Shown: positions 27,284 through 36,459 of the stretch, piece after piece
How positions within the stretch are numbered: the stretch's first letter is position 1
How the letters are laid out: the number at the start of each line of letters is the position of its first letter
NCBI GenBank assembly: GCA_963674555.1
Contig: OY771429.1
Coordinates: 620,001 to 684,000 of the forward strand
Length of the DNA: 64,000 nt
Reading direction: 5' to 3'
Origin: JBGMEA01 sp963674555
GTDB taxonomy: Bacteria; Bacillota; Clostridia; Eubacteriales; Anaerofustaceae
Position numbers and translations under genes: made by a program
Notes under the pieces: model-generated
Told to the model about the DNA's origin: nothing
What the model saw: only the letters and a program-made list of their open reading frames with translations
Databases searched by the model: none

Positions 27284-29266
27284 ATGAATAAATTCAAAGT
27301 AAATAGCGATTACGCTCCGTCAGGAGATCAACCGCAAGCGATCAAAGAGCTTAGTCAAGGCCTTAAAGCAGGTATGCACGGACAGACATTACTTGGGGTT
27401 ACGGGTTCGGGAAAAACATATACGATGGCTAAAGTAATCGAAGAAGTCCAACGACCGGCTTTGGTGATCGCACATAATAAAACACTGGCAGCGCAGCTTG
27501 CGAACGAATTTAAAAGCTATTTCCCGGACAATGCTGTTGAATACTTCGTAAGTTATTACGATTATTATCAGCCTGAAGCGTATGTCCCGGGTCAAGATCT
27601 GTATATTGAAAAAGATTCGGATATCAATGATGATATCGATAAGCTGCGACACTCCGCTACGGCTTCCCTATCAGAACGCAGAGACGTTATAATCGTAGCC
27701 AGCGTAAGTTGTATCTACGGTTTGGGAAGTCCGATCGATTATGAAAACTTAGTGCTCTCATTGCGACCCGGTATGCAAAGAGATCGCGATGAGATACTAA
27801 AACGACTCGTGGATATACAGTATACGAGAAATGAACTGGATTTTCACCGCGGCACTTTTCGCGTTCGCGGAGATGTCTTAGAAGTCTTTCCTGCGTCATC
27901 AAACGATTCCGCTATTCGAGTTGAACTTTTCGGAGACGAGATAGAGCGCATAAGCGAGTTGAATCCGCTTACAGGCGAGATAAAGTACTTAAGGAATCAT
28001 GTAAGCATTTTCCCTGCATCGCACTATGTTACAACACCCGAAAATACCCAGATCGCTATCCAAACGATTCAAAAAGAATTGGATGATACACTGGAAATAC
28101 TGCGTCGGGAAAATAAATTGGTCGAAGCACAAAGACTTATGCAACGAACAAACTATGACATTGAAATGCTTCGCGAAATGGGTTATTGCAAAGGGATCGA
28201 AAATTATACAAGACATATCAATCAAACGAAGCCCGGCGACCCACCTTTCACACTTATCGATTATTTTCCGGATGATTTCATTATGTTCATTGATGAATCC
28301 CATGTTACGCTTCCACAGATCAGAGGAATGCACGGCGGCGATCATTCTCGAAAAAAGAATTTGATCGATTACGGTTTCAGACTTCCTTCGGCTTTTGATA
28401 ACAGACCGCTTGATTTCAACGAGTTTGAGAAAAAGATCAATCAAGTTATTTTTGTCTCGGCTACACCGAATGTATATGAAGTCGAACATTCCGCACAGAT
28501 CGTTGAGCAGATCGTTCGTCCTACAGGCTTGGTCGATCCCATTATTGAGATCGTACCTTCAAAAGGTCAAATAGAGCACTTGATCGGTCAGATCAACGAA
28601 ACGCTTGAAAAAGGAAATCGCGTACTGATAACAACGCTTACCAAACGTATGGCAGAAGATCTGTCTGAGTATATCGGGAAAACAGGCATCTCAGTTGCGT
28701 ATTTACATTCGGATATAGACACGGTGGAACGAATGAAAATCATCAAAGATCTTCGTTCGGGTGTATATGACGTCTTAGTCGGTATCAATCTTCTTCGTGA
28801 AGGATTAGACATCCCCGAAGTAAGTCTTGTTGCAATTTTAGATGCAGATAAAGAAGGTTTCCTTCGCAGTGAAACAGCATTAGTTCAGACTGTCGGAAGA
28901 GCCGCGCGAAACTCCGAAGGTAAAGTCATCATGTACGCCGACAAAATAACTCCTTCGATGCAGCGAGCCATAGACGAAACGGATAGGCGACGCGAGAAAC
29001 AAATTTTATACAACGAACAATATGATATACAACCTATGAGTATCATAAAAGAGATCACGGACGGGATCGAAGCTTCCATCGTTATGGATGCAAATGCCCC
29101 TTACGGCAAGAAAAACAAGTTACCGAAACACAGTCTAGGCAGTGATCCGAAAACCGTGATCGATAATTTGGAAAAAGAAATGAAAAAAGCCGCAAAAGAC
29201 TTAGACTTTGAAAGAGCGGCATTGCTGCGCGACAGGATCAACCAGATAAAAAAACAACTATCTTAA
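27284..29266 (+). CDS. uvrB: UvrABC excision nuclease subunit B
   Basis: A 660-residue UvrB of normal length. It has Walker A (LLGVTGSGKTYTMA), the beta-hairpin region YYDYYQPEAYVPG, the UvrA-interaction domain, helicase motifs FIDESHVTLPQIRGM and QTVGRAARN, and a C-terminal UVR coiled coil that binds UvrC (residues ~622-657). It loads on damaged DNA in nucleotide excision repair. uvrA and uvrC are not in the window. No clear LexA operator is seen upstream of lspA. Confidence 0.97.
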   Translation: MNKFKVNSDYAPSGDQPQAIKELSQGLKAGMHGQTLLGVTGSGKTYTMAKVIEEVQRPALVIAHNKTLAAQLANEFKSYFPDNAVEYFVSYYDYYQPEAYVPGQDLYIEKDSDINDDIDKLRHSATASLSERRDVIIVASVSCIYGLGSPIDYENLVLSLRPGMQRDRDEILKRLVDIQYTRNELDFHRGTFRVRGDVLEVFPASSNDSAIRVELFGDEIERISELNPLTGEIKYLRNHVSIFPASHYVTTPENTQIAIQTIQKELDDTLEILRRENKLVEAQRLMQRTNYDIEMLREMGYCKGIENYTRHINQTKPGDPPFTLIDYFPDDFIMFIDESHVTLPQIRGMHGGDHSRKKNLIDYGFRLPSAFDNRPLDFNEFEKKINQVIFVSATPNVYEVEHSAQIVEQIVRPTGLVDPIIEIVPSKGQIEHLIGQINETLEKGNRVLITTLTKRMAEDLSEYIGKTGISVAYLHSDIDTVERMKIIKDLRSGVYDVLVGINLLREGLDIPEVSLVAILDADKEGFLRSETALVQTVGRAARNSEGKVIMYADKITPSMQRAIDETDRRREKQILYNEQYDIQPMSIIKEITDGIEASIVMDANAPYGKKNKLPKHSLGSDPKTVIDNLEKEMKKAAKDLDFERAALLRDRINQIKKQLS

Positions 29267-29281
29267 GAAATGAGGAACTCA

Positions 29282-30421
29282 ATGACGGAATACACGATCA
29301 CCGCAACTTGCACTTTCGGTTTGGAGACCGTTTTAAAACGTGAGATACAAAAACTTGGTTTTGAGATCGAAAAAAGTGCGAACGGTGCAGTATCGATCAA
29401 GGGAGATATTACAGATGTCTATCGGTTGAACTTATGGTTGCGTACCGCAAACAGAGTTTTGATCGATCTGGTCAGTTTTCCTGCCAATACATTCGATGAA
29501 TTGTTTGACCGCGTGAAAGAGTTCTCTTGGGAACTTTATCTGGATAAACAGAGCGCATTCAATGTTTCAAAAATTACTTGCGTGAAATCAAAATTGTTTT
29601 CAAAATCCGATTGCCAAAGCATTATCAAAAAAGCGATCGTAGAACGATTAAGAAGTAAATTTAACTGTGATAGACTACCGGAGACAGGCGCATACTACCC
29701 TATTTTTGCAACGATCAAAAATGATGTTGCGCATCTGTATTTCAATACAAGCGGCGCGAGTTTACATCGCAGAGGTTATCGAATATCCGCGGGAGAGGCA
29801 CCCTTGAAAGAAACTTTAGCAGCCGGTATTATTCGCCTGAGCGGTTACGACGGTACACAACAATTCGCGGATTTCATGTGCGGATCGGGAACCTTTATCA
29901 TTGAAGCAGCCATGATCGCAGCCAATATCCCACCCGGATTATCAAGAAAATTCGCGTTTGAAAAATGGGAACTGTTGACACAGGATGATAAAAATAAGAT
30001 ATTATCCGAAGCTGCGGCTATGCGCGAACAACCCGAGTTACGCCTGCTCGGCTCCGATATAGACGGACGTGTTTTAAAGTCGGCAAGAGACAACGCGAAA
30101 AGAGCCGGTGTGGAAGATTACGTTTCTTTCCAAACCTTGGATTTCAGAGATTTCAGTTCCAAGAAAAAATGTGGAATTATGATATGCAATCCGCCCTACG
30201 GTGAACGTATAGGAGAACGAAAAGAAACCGAAAAGATCTATAAAGATATGAAAGATGTTTACGACCGCTTGGATGAATGGACATTATTCGTCCTGTGCGG
30301 AAATGAAAAATTCCCGAAACTGTTCGGACAAAAACCAACGAAAAACCGTAAACTCTACAATGGGAATATGCTTGTATATTTGTATCAATATTTTCCTAAA
30401 AAAATCCCACAAGAATCATAA
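29282..30421 (+). CDS. THUMP-domain class I RNA methyltransferase (RlmL N-terminal half/YpsC-like)
   Basis: A 379-residue RNA N2-guanine methyltransferase-like protein. The N-terminal THUMP domain spans residues ~1-155, and the Rossmann methyltransferase domain follows. The latter has FADFMCGSGTFIIEAAMIA for SAM binding, LLGSDIDGR, and the catalytic motif IMICNPPYGER. It matches the part of RlmL that makes m2G2445 in 23S rRNA. I prefer the ATG at 29282, with GAGG 6 nt upstream, over the one at 29270. It follows uvrB closely. Confidence 0.9.
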   Translation: MTEYTITATCTFGLETVLKREIQKLGFEIEKSANGAVSIKGDITDVYRLNLWLRTANRVLIDLVSFPANTFDELFDRVKEFSWELYLDKQSAFNVSKITCVKSKLFSKSDCQSIIKKAIVERLRSKFNCDRLPETGAYYPIFATIKNDVAHLYFNTSGASLHRRGYRISAGEAPLKETLAAGIIRLSGYDGTQQFADFMCGSGTFIIEAAMIAANIPPGLSRKFAFEKWELLTQDDKNKILSEAAAMREQPELRLLGSDIDGRVLKSARDNAKRAGVEDYVSFQTLDFRDFSSKKKCGIMICNPPYGERIGERKETEKIYKDMKDVYDRLDEWTLFVLCGNEKFPKLFGQKPTKNRKLYNGNMLVYLYQYFPKKIPQES

Positions 30422-30573
30422 TGCATTAAACGCTACAATAGATACAAAATATTCTAATTATATTTCACTTTGATTGTATTAGAACATATAACGTTCTATT
30501 ATTCAGCGAATCTTCCTTTATCTTGATATAACAGAGAATATATTTTCATATAAATTATTATGCAGGTATAAAA

Positions 30574-31110
30574 ATGAACATTGCACAAGAGATTACGATG
30601 CATCCAGAATTATATCAGATCCACGAAGCAGTGTTATTTGATCCAAAAGAAATCATATTTGATGATGAAGTCCGTACACTCTGCGAGCAAAACAGTTGCC
30701 GAGGTTACGGATCCTGTTGGGCATGTCCGCCCGCCGTCGGCAGTGTCGAAAGTTGCAAAGAAAAAGTGCTTCTATACAAACATGCACTATTATTCACCAC
30801 CGCAACAAAAGTAAAAGAGCAATTTGACTTAAAGGGCTGGATGGATGCCAGAATCCAGCACGAAGCTATTACAGAACTAATTGCTAAAGATTTTCGTCAA
30901 TTTTATCCGACTGCCTTAGTCTTATCCACTGAAGGATGCACTCTATGCAAAAATTGTACTTATCCTGAGGATCCATGTCGCTTTCCTGAGCGTATGTTTC
31001 CCGCTGTAGAGAGTTATGGAATATTTGTTATGAAATTAGCTCCAAAAATCGGAATCCGATATAATAATGGGCAAGGTGTTGTTACTTATTTTAGTCTGAT
31101 TTTATTTTAA
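30574..31110 (+). CDS. DUF2284 putative metal-binding protein
   Basis: A 178-residue cysteine-rich protein of the DUF2284 family. The N-terminal part has CEQNSCRGYGSCWACPPAVG, and a later STEGCTLCKNCTYPEDPC cluster adds four cysteines, suggesting a metal or Fe-S site. The C-terminus (SYGIFVMKLAPKIG) matches the family end. The enzymatic role is not known. It is the last gene before the SAM riboswitch and metK, but the strong promoter between them shows that metK is transcribed separately. Confidence 0.82.
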   Translation: MNIAQEITMHPELYQIHEAVLFDPKEIIFDDEVRTLCEQNSCRGYGSCWACPPAVGSVESCKEKVLLYKHALLFTTATKVKEQFDLKGWMDARIQHEAITELIAKDFRQFYPTALVLSTEGCTLCKNCTYPEDPCRFPERMFPAVESYGIFVMKLAPKIGIRYNNGQGVVTYFSLILF

Positions 31111-31148
31111 AACACACTGAAATTTGTTAATAATTGATCGCACTTTCC

Positions 31149-31176
31149 TTGAAAAACAAAAATAATATGCTATAAT
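31149..31176 (+). promoter_or_regulatory. Promoter of the SAM riboswitch-metK unit
   Basis: TTGAAA (31149-31154), 16 nt, TATAAT (31171-31176), with a TGC extended -10. The predicted start near 31183 precedes the riboswitch P1 helix. Confidence 0.85.
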
Positions 31177-31198
31177 GATAAACGAAATTGAATAACAC

Positions 31199-31303
31199 CC
31201 TTATTATGAGTGGCTGAGTGAATAGGCACGATGAAGCCCGGCAACCGGCGTGAGAGCACGGTGCTAATACCTACAGAAGAAATTCTGAATGATGAGGATA
31301 AAA
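31199..31303 (+). ncRNA. SAM-I (S-box) riboswitch upstream of metK
   Basis: The conserved S-box core is readable: GAGTGGCTGAGTGAATAGGC, then ACGATGAAGCCCGGCAACC, then GAGCACGGTGCTAATACC, CTACAG...CTG and GATAA. The P1 helix pairs TTATT (31201-31205) with GATAA (31297-31301). Binding of S-adenosylmethionine should stabilise P1 and favour the terminator that follows, lowering MetK production when SAM is plentiful. The position directly before metK is the classical one. Confidence 0.93.
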
Positions 31304-31307
31304 TACG

Positions 31308-31328
31308 CCTCAACAATGAGGTTTTTTT
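31308..31328 (+). terminator. Riboswitch-controlled terminator before metK
   Basis: CCTCA (31308-31312) pairs with TGAGG (31317-31321), followed by seven T residues. CCTCA can instead pair with an upstream TGAGG (31293-31297) that overlaps the 3' side of P1, giving mutually exclusive terminator and antiterminator. Confidence 0.85.
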
Positions 31329-31374
31329 ATTGCGAATAGACTAAATACAGGGTGTAAATAAATGGAGGTAAAAA

Positions 31375-32553
31375 TTGAAACATTATTTTACATCAGAATC
31401 GGTGACCGAAGGTCATCCCGATAAAATGTGTGATCAGATCAGCGATGCTGTTTTAGATACGATATTAGCCGAAGATCCGATGGCGCGCGTCGCTTGCGAA
31501 ACTGCCACAACGACAGGACTTGTTGTTGTGATGGGTGAGATCACAACGGATTGTTATGTAGACATTCAAAAGATCGTCCGTCAAACAGTAGACGAGATCG
31601 GATATAACAGAGCAAAATTTGGCTTTGATGCTGAAACTTGCGGCGTCCTTACGGCGATCAATGAACAATCTACGGATATCGCTATGGGTGTCGACTGCTC
31701 GCTTGAAGCAAAATCTACAGAAACCGAAGAGGATTGCTCGACAGGCGCAGGAGATCAGGGCTTAATGTTCGGTTATGCTTGTGACGAAACCGAAGAACTG
31801 ATGCCTTTTCCTATCGTCTATGCGCACAAATTAGCAAAAAGATTGACCGATGTACGCAAAGATCAAACACTGCCCTATCTTCGCCCCGACGGAAAGACAC
31901 AAGTTACCGTAGAATATGACGGAGACAAACCGATCCGCATCGACGCGATCGTTATTTCTTCGCAACACGACCCTGATATCGAACATGATGTTTTGGAAAA
32001 GGACATTATTGAGAATGTTATAATGCCCATTATCCCATCCGATATGATCGATGATAAAACAAAATATTTCATCAATCCTACAGGACGGTTCGTCATCGGC
32101 GGACCTAAAGGCGATTCCGGTCTGACAGGCAGAAAGATCATCGTTGATACTTACGGTGGTTATGCACGACACGGAGGCGGAGCATTCTCAGGAAAAGATC
32201 CGACAAAAGTAGATCGTTCCGCTTGTTATATGGCACGCTATATCGCAAAAAATATTGTCGCAGCTAAAATAGCGAAAAAATGCGAGATCGAAGTTTCGTA
32301 CGCGATCGGTGTAGCGAAACCGCTGAGCATTTTTGTTGATACATTCGGAACAGGCGTTATCAATGATGAACAGATCGTATCGATCATCAATGAAAATTTT
32401 GATTTGAGGCCGGACGCCATTATTTCTCATCTTGATCTGAGAAGACCGATCTATAAACAAACAGCGGCTTACGGACATTTCGGAAGAAATGACCTTGACC
32501 TGCCTTGGGAAAAAACCGATATGCGTGATAAACTGAAAAAATATATCCCATAG
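31375..32553 (+). CDS. metK: S-adenosylmethionine synthetase
   Basis: A 392-residue MetK that makes SAM from ATP and methionine. FTSESVTEGHPDKMCDQISD starts the protein, GAGDQGLMFGYACDE is the central motif and GGPKGDSGLTGRKIIVDTYGG is the P-loop-like segment, followed by GGGAFSGKDPTKVDRS. The start codon is TTG at 31375, with GGAGG 6 nt upstream. Product supports the several SAM-dependent enzymes here (MtaB, THUMP methyltransferase, TrmR). Confidence 0.97.
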   Translation: MKHYFTSESVTEGHPDKMCDQISDAVLDTILAEDPMARVACETATTTGLVVVMGEITTDCYVDIQKIVRQTVDEIGYNRAKFGFDAETCGVLTAINEQSTDIAMGVDCSLEAKSTETEEDCSTGAGDQGLMFGYACDETEELMPFPIVYAHKLAKRLTDVRKDQTLPYLRPDGKTQVTVEYDGDKPIRIDAIVISSQHDPDIEHDVLEKDIIENVIMPIIPSDMIDDKTKYFINPTGRFVIGGPKGDSGLTGRKIIVDTYGGYARHGGGAFSGKDPTKVDRSACYMARYIAKNIVAAKIAKKCEIEVSYAIGVAKPLSIFVDTFGTGVINDEQIVSIINENFDLRPDAIISHLDLRRPIYKQTAAYGHFGRNDLDLPWEKTDMRDKLKKYIP

Positions 32554-32583
32554 AGAAACAATTTGATAGACATTTATAATTTC

Positions 32584-32617
32584 ATCTGCACATGTTTATG
32601 AACATGTGCAGATTTTT
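32584..32617 (+). terminator. Terminator of metK
   Basis: A perfect 13-bp stem (32584-32596 with 32601-32613), a 4-nt loop and a T run. Confidence 0.9.
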
Positions 32618-32662
32618 GCATCCTATCTATTGATAACATTCAGTAAGGAAAACAAAATATAT

Positions 32663-32690
32663 TTGAAAAAGTAGCGATTTACTATATAAT
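32663..32690 (+). promoter_or_regulatory. Promoter of prfA
   Basis: TTGAAA (32663-32668), 16 nt, TATAAT (32685-32690), 27 nt before the prfA ATG. Confidence 0.8.
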
Positions 32691-32717
32691 AATAAGGAAC
32701 CGATCGGAGGAATACAG

Positions 32718-33779
32718 ATGCTTGACAAATTGGAACAACTGCAAACAAAATTCGACCAACTGAATCAAGAGATCGTCAAGACCGAAGTCATGAACGATCA
32801 AGAGTTATATACGAATATTTTGAAAGAACGGGCGGCATTGGAACCGATCGTTTTAAAATATCAAGAGTATTCGGATGTAATGCAACAATTGGAAGATAAT
32901 CAGGCGATGCTGGAAGACGATCCGGATGATGATTTCAAACAAATGCTCCATGACGATATACAAAATCTACTTGCGAAACAGGAATCGATCGAAGAAGAAC
33001 TCAATATCTTATTATTACCGAAGGACCCGAATGATGAAAAGAACGTCATCGTAGAAATACGCGCGGGAGTCGGCGGTGATGAAGCAGCTCTTTTCGCGGG
33101 TGATATATTACGTATGTATATAAGATATGCCGAAAGAAACAGATGGAAAGTTGAAATGCTTTCAGTGAACGAGATCGGCATCGGCGGATATAAAGAAGCC
33201 ATTTTCTTGATCGAAGGTAAAGGCGCTTATTCGAAATTAAAATACGAAAGCGGAACACACAGAGTACAACGTGTTCCCGCAACGGAATCCGGCGGACGGA
33301 TCCATACTTCGGCTATCACAGTCGCGGTGCTTCCGGAAGCGGAAGATGTTGAGATCGAGATCGACCCGAACGATTTACGTATCGATGTATATCGATCATC
33401 TGGTAACGGCGGACAAAGCGTCAATACGACCGACTCAGCTGTCAGGATAACCCATTTACCGACCGGTCTTGTAGTCGCTTGTCAAGATGAAAAATCACAA
33501 CTTAAAAATAAAGATAAGGCGCTAAAGATTTTGAAAGCGCGTATTTACGAAATAGAACAGCAGAAACAACAGGATGAGATCGCGGAAAGCAGAAGGAGTC
33601 AGGTAGGTTCAGGAGACAGAAGTGAACGCATACGCACATATAACTTTCCGCAAGGTCGTGTGACCGATCATCGCGTGAACTTGACTTTATATAAATTGGA
33701 TGAAGTTCTTGACGGTGGGATAGATGAATTTATAACCACATTGACAAACCACGATCAAGCCGAAAAAATGAAAGCATAA
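32718..33779 (+). CDS. prfA: Peptide chain release factor 1
   Basis: A 353-residue class-I release factor. It has the PAT stop-codon recognition motif in RVQRVPATESGGRIHTS (reads UAA/UAG) and the GGQ catalytic motif in YRSSGNGGQSVNTTDSA. The usual RF1 C-terminus (RTYNFPQGRVTDHRVNLTLY) is intact. The start has GGAGG upstream (near 32706). prmC, often the neighbour, is not adjacent. Confidence 0.97.
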   Translation: MLDKLEQLQTKFDQLNQEIVKTEVMNDQELYTNILKERAALEPIVLKYQEYSDVMQQLEDNQAMLEDDPDDDFKQMLHDDIQNLLAKQESIEEELNILLLPKDPNDEKNVIVEIRAGVGGDEAALFAGDILRMYIRYAERNRWKVEMLSVNEIGIGGYKEAIFLIEGKGAYSKLKYESGTHRVQRVPATESGGRIHTSAITVAVLPEAEDVEIEIDPNDLRIDVYRSSGNGGQSVNTTDSAVRITHLPTGLVVACQDEKSQLKNKDKALKILKARIYEIEQQKQQDEIAESRRSQVGSGDRSERIRTYNFPQGRVTDHRVNLTLYKLDEVLDGGIDEFITTLTNHDQAEKMKA

Positions 33780-33826
33780 ACATATAAAAACAGTATATAT
33801 ATGAAGCAAATACAGCAAGGAGTGCC

Positions 33827-34342
33827 ATGAAAAGAAAATTTATTCATTATCTGCCTTATTGCGCCGTAATGGCCGCGGCAACTTTTATTTTTACAAATAT
33901 CAATTTCATTTTACCTGTAGGTACGGGACAAGGAACACTGATGCATCTCGGAGCGGCAATGGCGGTAGCCATAGCATTTTTGCTTCCGCCGGTGTACGGA
34001 GCTCTTTCCGTAGCTGTAGGAATGGCTTTATATGATATTATGAGCCCGTGGGCCGCTTGGGCTCCGTTTACCTTTGTGATACGTTTCTCTCAGGTATTCA
34101 TTTTAAGTTATTTTGTCAATAAAGCGCATCACAAAACGTTCAATTTAATTATCGGATTGCTATTGGCAGCGATCATCGATGTCGGCGGCTATTATTTAGC
34201 GGAAGTCTTATTATACGGTAATTGGATCGTTCCGTTTGCGAATGTCCCCGCTGAAGTCATGTTGAATTTAGTGGGTATCGCTTTGGGGTTGCCTGCGGGA
34301 TTACTTTTAAAAAGAGCTAAAATCATGAAAATGATCAAATAA
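33827..34342 (+). CDS. ECF transporter S component, substrate unknown
   Basis: A 171-residue hydrophobic protein with about five or six transmembrane helices. The N-terminal YCAVMAAATFIFTNINFILP and the central MHLGAAMAVAIAFLLPPVYGA follow the pattern of energy-coupling-factor S components of the vitamin-uptake type (HmpT/thiamine-precursor-like). It would bind a vitamin and share an EcfA-EcfA'-EcfT module, none of which is in the window. No riboswitch lies upstream, so substrate stays open. AGGAG precedes the ATG. Confidence 0.8.
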   Translation: MKRKFIHYLPYCAVMAAATFIFTNINFILPVGTGQGTLMHLGAAMAVAIAFLLPPVYGALSVAVGMALYDIMSPWAAWAPFTFVIRFSQVFILSYFVNKAHHKTFNLIIGLLLAAIIDVGGYYLAEVLLYGNWIVPFANVPAEVMLNLVGIALGLPAGLLLKRAKIMKMIK

Positions 34343-34370
34343 AAAAACGCACATATATGTGCGTTTTTTT
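34341..34370. terminator. Bidirectional terminator between the ECF gene and dnaC/dnaI
   Basis: A fully palindromic 30-bp hairpin with A-run and T-run ends serves both the plus-strand ECF gene and the minus-strand helicase loader. Confidence 0.9.
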
Positions 34371-34376
34371 ATTTGT

Positions 34377-35312
34377 TTACGACCTTTTCGTTTTAATCCT
34401 TAGGTCATCACCGATAAATCGGATACCGATAAAGTTTCCCATAACACGAGAAAATATGCGTTCATTATATGTTTGTTGCAATTCTTTAACGGATAAATTC
34501 GTAGAGATCAACATAGATTTATTCCGAACCAACCTTTCATTTAAAAGATTGAATAAAGAATTCTGTGAAAACACCGTCTGCCTTTCACACCCAAGATCAT
34601 CAATGATCAATAAGTCGCAATTCCAAAGCAGTTCTTTACTGTCACGGTCAACTTGTCCTAAAGAAATTTCTGTAAATTTCTCGACCAGATCATAAGCAGT
34701 AAAGTACATAACCGTTTTACATCGTTCCAAAAGTTCTTTAGCAACACAATGCGTTAAAAAAGTTTTACCTGTCCCTACTCCGCCGACAAATAGGATATTT
34801 CTGATGATCGAATCAAATTCTTCTATAAATGACAAGCAAGCTTCTTTCGCAACTAAAATATTTTCTTTAGGCGATTTATTGCCATTTTTCTTCTCATCCG
34901 AAAACAAAGACTCATCAAACGTATCGAAGTTTTCTTGCGCTATCATATGCTGCAAATTCGATTGTTTGTGATATTCATCGATGAACATTTGCTCCAAACA
35001 AACACACATTTTTCCATCTTTATATCCTTTATCTTCACATATCGGACATAAAGGTTGATAAGACAGGACATTTTCGTCATAGCCATTATCTGCTAAATGG
35101 TCGGAAATATTTTGTCTTAAAGCTATAATTCTTTTTTCTCGTTGCGTTTCAGTTATTTTTCCGGCTAAAGATTCGATCCACACCGAATTGATCTCGCTCA
35201 AATCATGCTGTATACTGGGGATTTCTTCCAATACAGCACGCTTGTTATTTTGATAATTTTTTAAATGCGTTGCAACTCTAGCATCATATTTTCTTTTAAT
35301 ATCAGAAAACAT
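34377..35312 (-). CDS. DnaC/DnaI-type helicase loader ATPase
   Basis: A 311-residue AAA+ protein that loads the replicative helicase. The N-terminal part contains a zinc site (CPICEDKGYKDGKMCVC). Walker A is LFVGGVGTGKTFLTHC and Walker B is LLIIDDLGCER. The sensor/arginine region YNERIFSRVMG ends the core. The ATG at 35312 has GGTGG 5 nt upstream; GTG codons at 35318/35321 are alternatives. It starts directly after dnaD, its functional partner in primosome assembly. Confidence 0.9.
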   Translation of the reverse strand: MFSDIKRKYDARVATHLKNYQNNKRAVLEEIPSIQHDLSEINSVWIESLAGKITETQREKRIIALRQNISDHLADNGYDENVLSYQPLCPICEDKGYKDGKMCVCLEQMFIDEYHKQSNLQHMIAQENFDTFDESLFSDEKKNGNKSPKENILVAKEACLSFIEEFDSIIRNILFVGGVGTGKTFLTHCVAKELLERCKTVMYFTAYDLVEKFTEISLGQVDRDSKELLWNCDLLIIDDLGCERQTVFSQNSLFNLLNERLVRNKSMLISTNLSVKELQQTYNERIFSRVMGNFIGIRFIGDDLRIKTKRS

Positions 35313-35323
35313 ACTCACCACCG

Positions 35324-36259
35324 CTAATCGTTATCTTCTTTTCCAAAAAGTGCTTCTTCTATCTCATCCACATCATAATTATGGTCATATTGCATTTTTA
35401 TCGTATCTTTTTTTACTTTTGATCTCGATGAACTCCTTCCGGGGCTGTTGGATCGCAAGACACTATCAACATATTTAATACTCGGACGATTCGTTTTTAC
35501 GGTTTCATCACAAGCCTTTTTGATGTCATCTATCGTGAAATGATCTTCGTCGAACCATCTATCTATATATGTTTTTTCCGGCTTTGTAGCTAATCTGTAA
35601 AAGCCCAAATAATTGAGTATTTCTTGATAATTCCCCCAACGCGCATTTCTGCTTTGGATAAATTGCTGAGCCTGATCATACGTTTTAACGCCTGCATCAT
35701 GAAAAACAAGAGCCATACTCTGCCAGTAATTCACGCTTCTCTTATCACGATCGATGCAATCGGATATCAACAATACAATCGTTTGTGGCGTAAATCCGTA
35801 TTCATCAGCCCAGGACTGGAACATTTCCAATTCGTTTTTTGTCAAAGGGCGCGCTACTTTTTCTTCAATATCTTTGTTCATATGTTTGATCTTGACGCTG
35901 ACTGAAGATCGTTTTCGCTTTGGTTTGGTTTTCGCGGTATCATTACCGTTGATAAATAATTTCGATGAGATCGTTTCAAATTCTATCGTGCAATCATCAT
36001 CATTTTGTATAAAGCGAACGACACCTTCTGAATCCCAATATTTCCATGCGCTGATCACATCTCCTTCGGTTAGACGAAGCGCTGCGGCTATATCGCTGTT
36101 AGACGGGGAAAAGTTATGATATGCACATGATTTAAGGCCGTAAAGATAGACTTTGACATAGTCTCCTCTGGCTTTCGGCATATAATGATTTATAAATGAA
36201 TTCTCGATAACCGTTACACCCAGATCATCGATCGAATGAGCATACTCAAAATGATTCAT
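35324..36259 (-). CDS. dnaD: DnaD-domain replication initiation protein
   Basis: A 311-residue protein with an N-terminal winged-helix DnaD/DnaB-like domain (VTVIENSFINHYMPKARGDYVKVYLYGL split into shorter conserved pieces) and a C-terminal DDBH2-type domain (YWQSMALVFHDAGVKTYDQA, then WFDEDHFTIDDIKKACDE). Such proteins help open DNA and recruit the helicase in Bacillota. A strong AAGGAG ribosome site lies before the ATG. Promoter-like TGTTATAAT is 140 nt upstream. Distinction between DnaD and DnaB homologue is not certain. Confidence 0.85.
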   Translation of the reverse strand: MNHFEYAHSIDDLGVTVIENSFINHYMPKARGDYVKVYLYGLKSCAYHNFSPSNSDIAAALRLTEGDVISAWKYWDSEGVVRFIQNDDDCTIEFETISSKLFINGNDTAKTKPKRKRSSVSVKIKHMNKDIEEKVARPLTKNELEMFQSWADEYGFTPQTIVLLISDCIDRDKRSVNYWQSMALVFHDAGVKTYDQAQQFIQSRNARWGNYQEILNYLGFYRLATKPEKTYIDRWFDEDHFTIDDIKKACDETVKTNRPSIKYVDSVLRSNSPGRSSSRSKVKKDTIKMQYDHNYDVDEIEEALFGKEDND

Positions 36260-36393
36260 TTACTTTTCTCCTTCATGGTCTTTACGTAAGTTTCTGATAA
36301 ATATCTTTTCTACGGCACTGAGATTATTCAAAAAACGGCAAAATGAGATTTACCGCCAAATACAAAAAATATTCGATGTAAAATATAATTTTT

Positions 36394-36411
36394 ATGTTAC
36401 TATTATAACAT
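36394..36411 (-). promoter_or_regulatory. Extended -10 and inverted repeat upstream of dnaD
   Basis: On the minus strand TGTTATAAT (36402-36410) lies inside an inverted repeat ATGTTA-N6-TAACAT. It could be the dnaD promoter with an operator, but the leader would be about 140 nt. The yhaM side shows only TATAAT near 36384 without a good -35. Confidence 0.42.
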
Positions 36412-36459
36412 ATCAAAAGAACAATTTGTAAAACAATTCATCGAAATAAGGAGGTTCCG

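Noticed and set aside
30480..30498. Inverted repeat TAGAAC-N7-GTTCTA, LexA-like
   Set aside because: The spacing of 7 does not match the GAAC-N4-GTTC box, and the DUF2284 gene is not a typical SOS gene.
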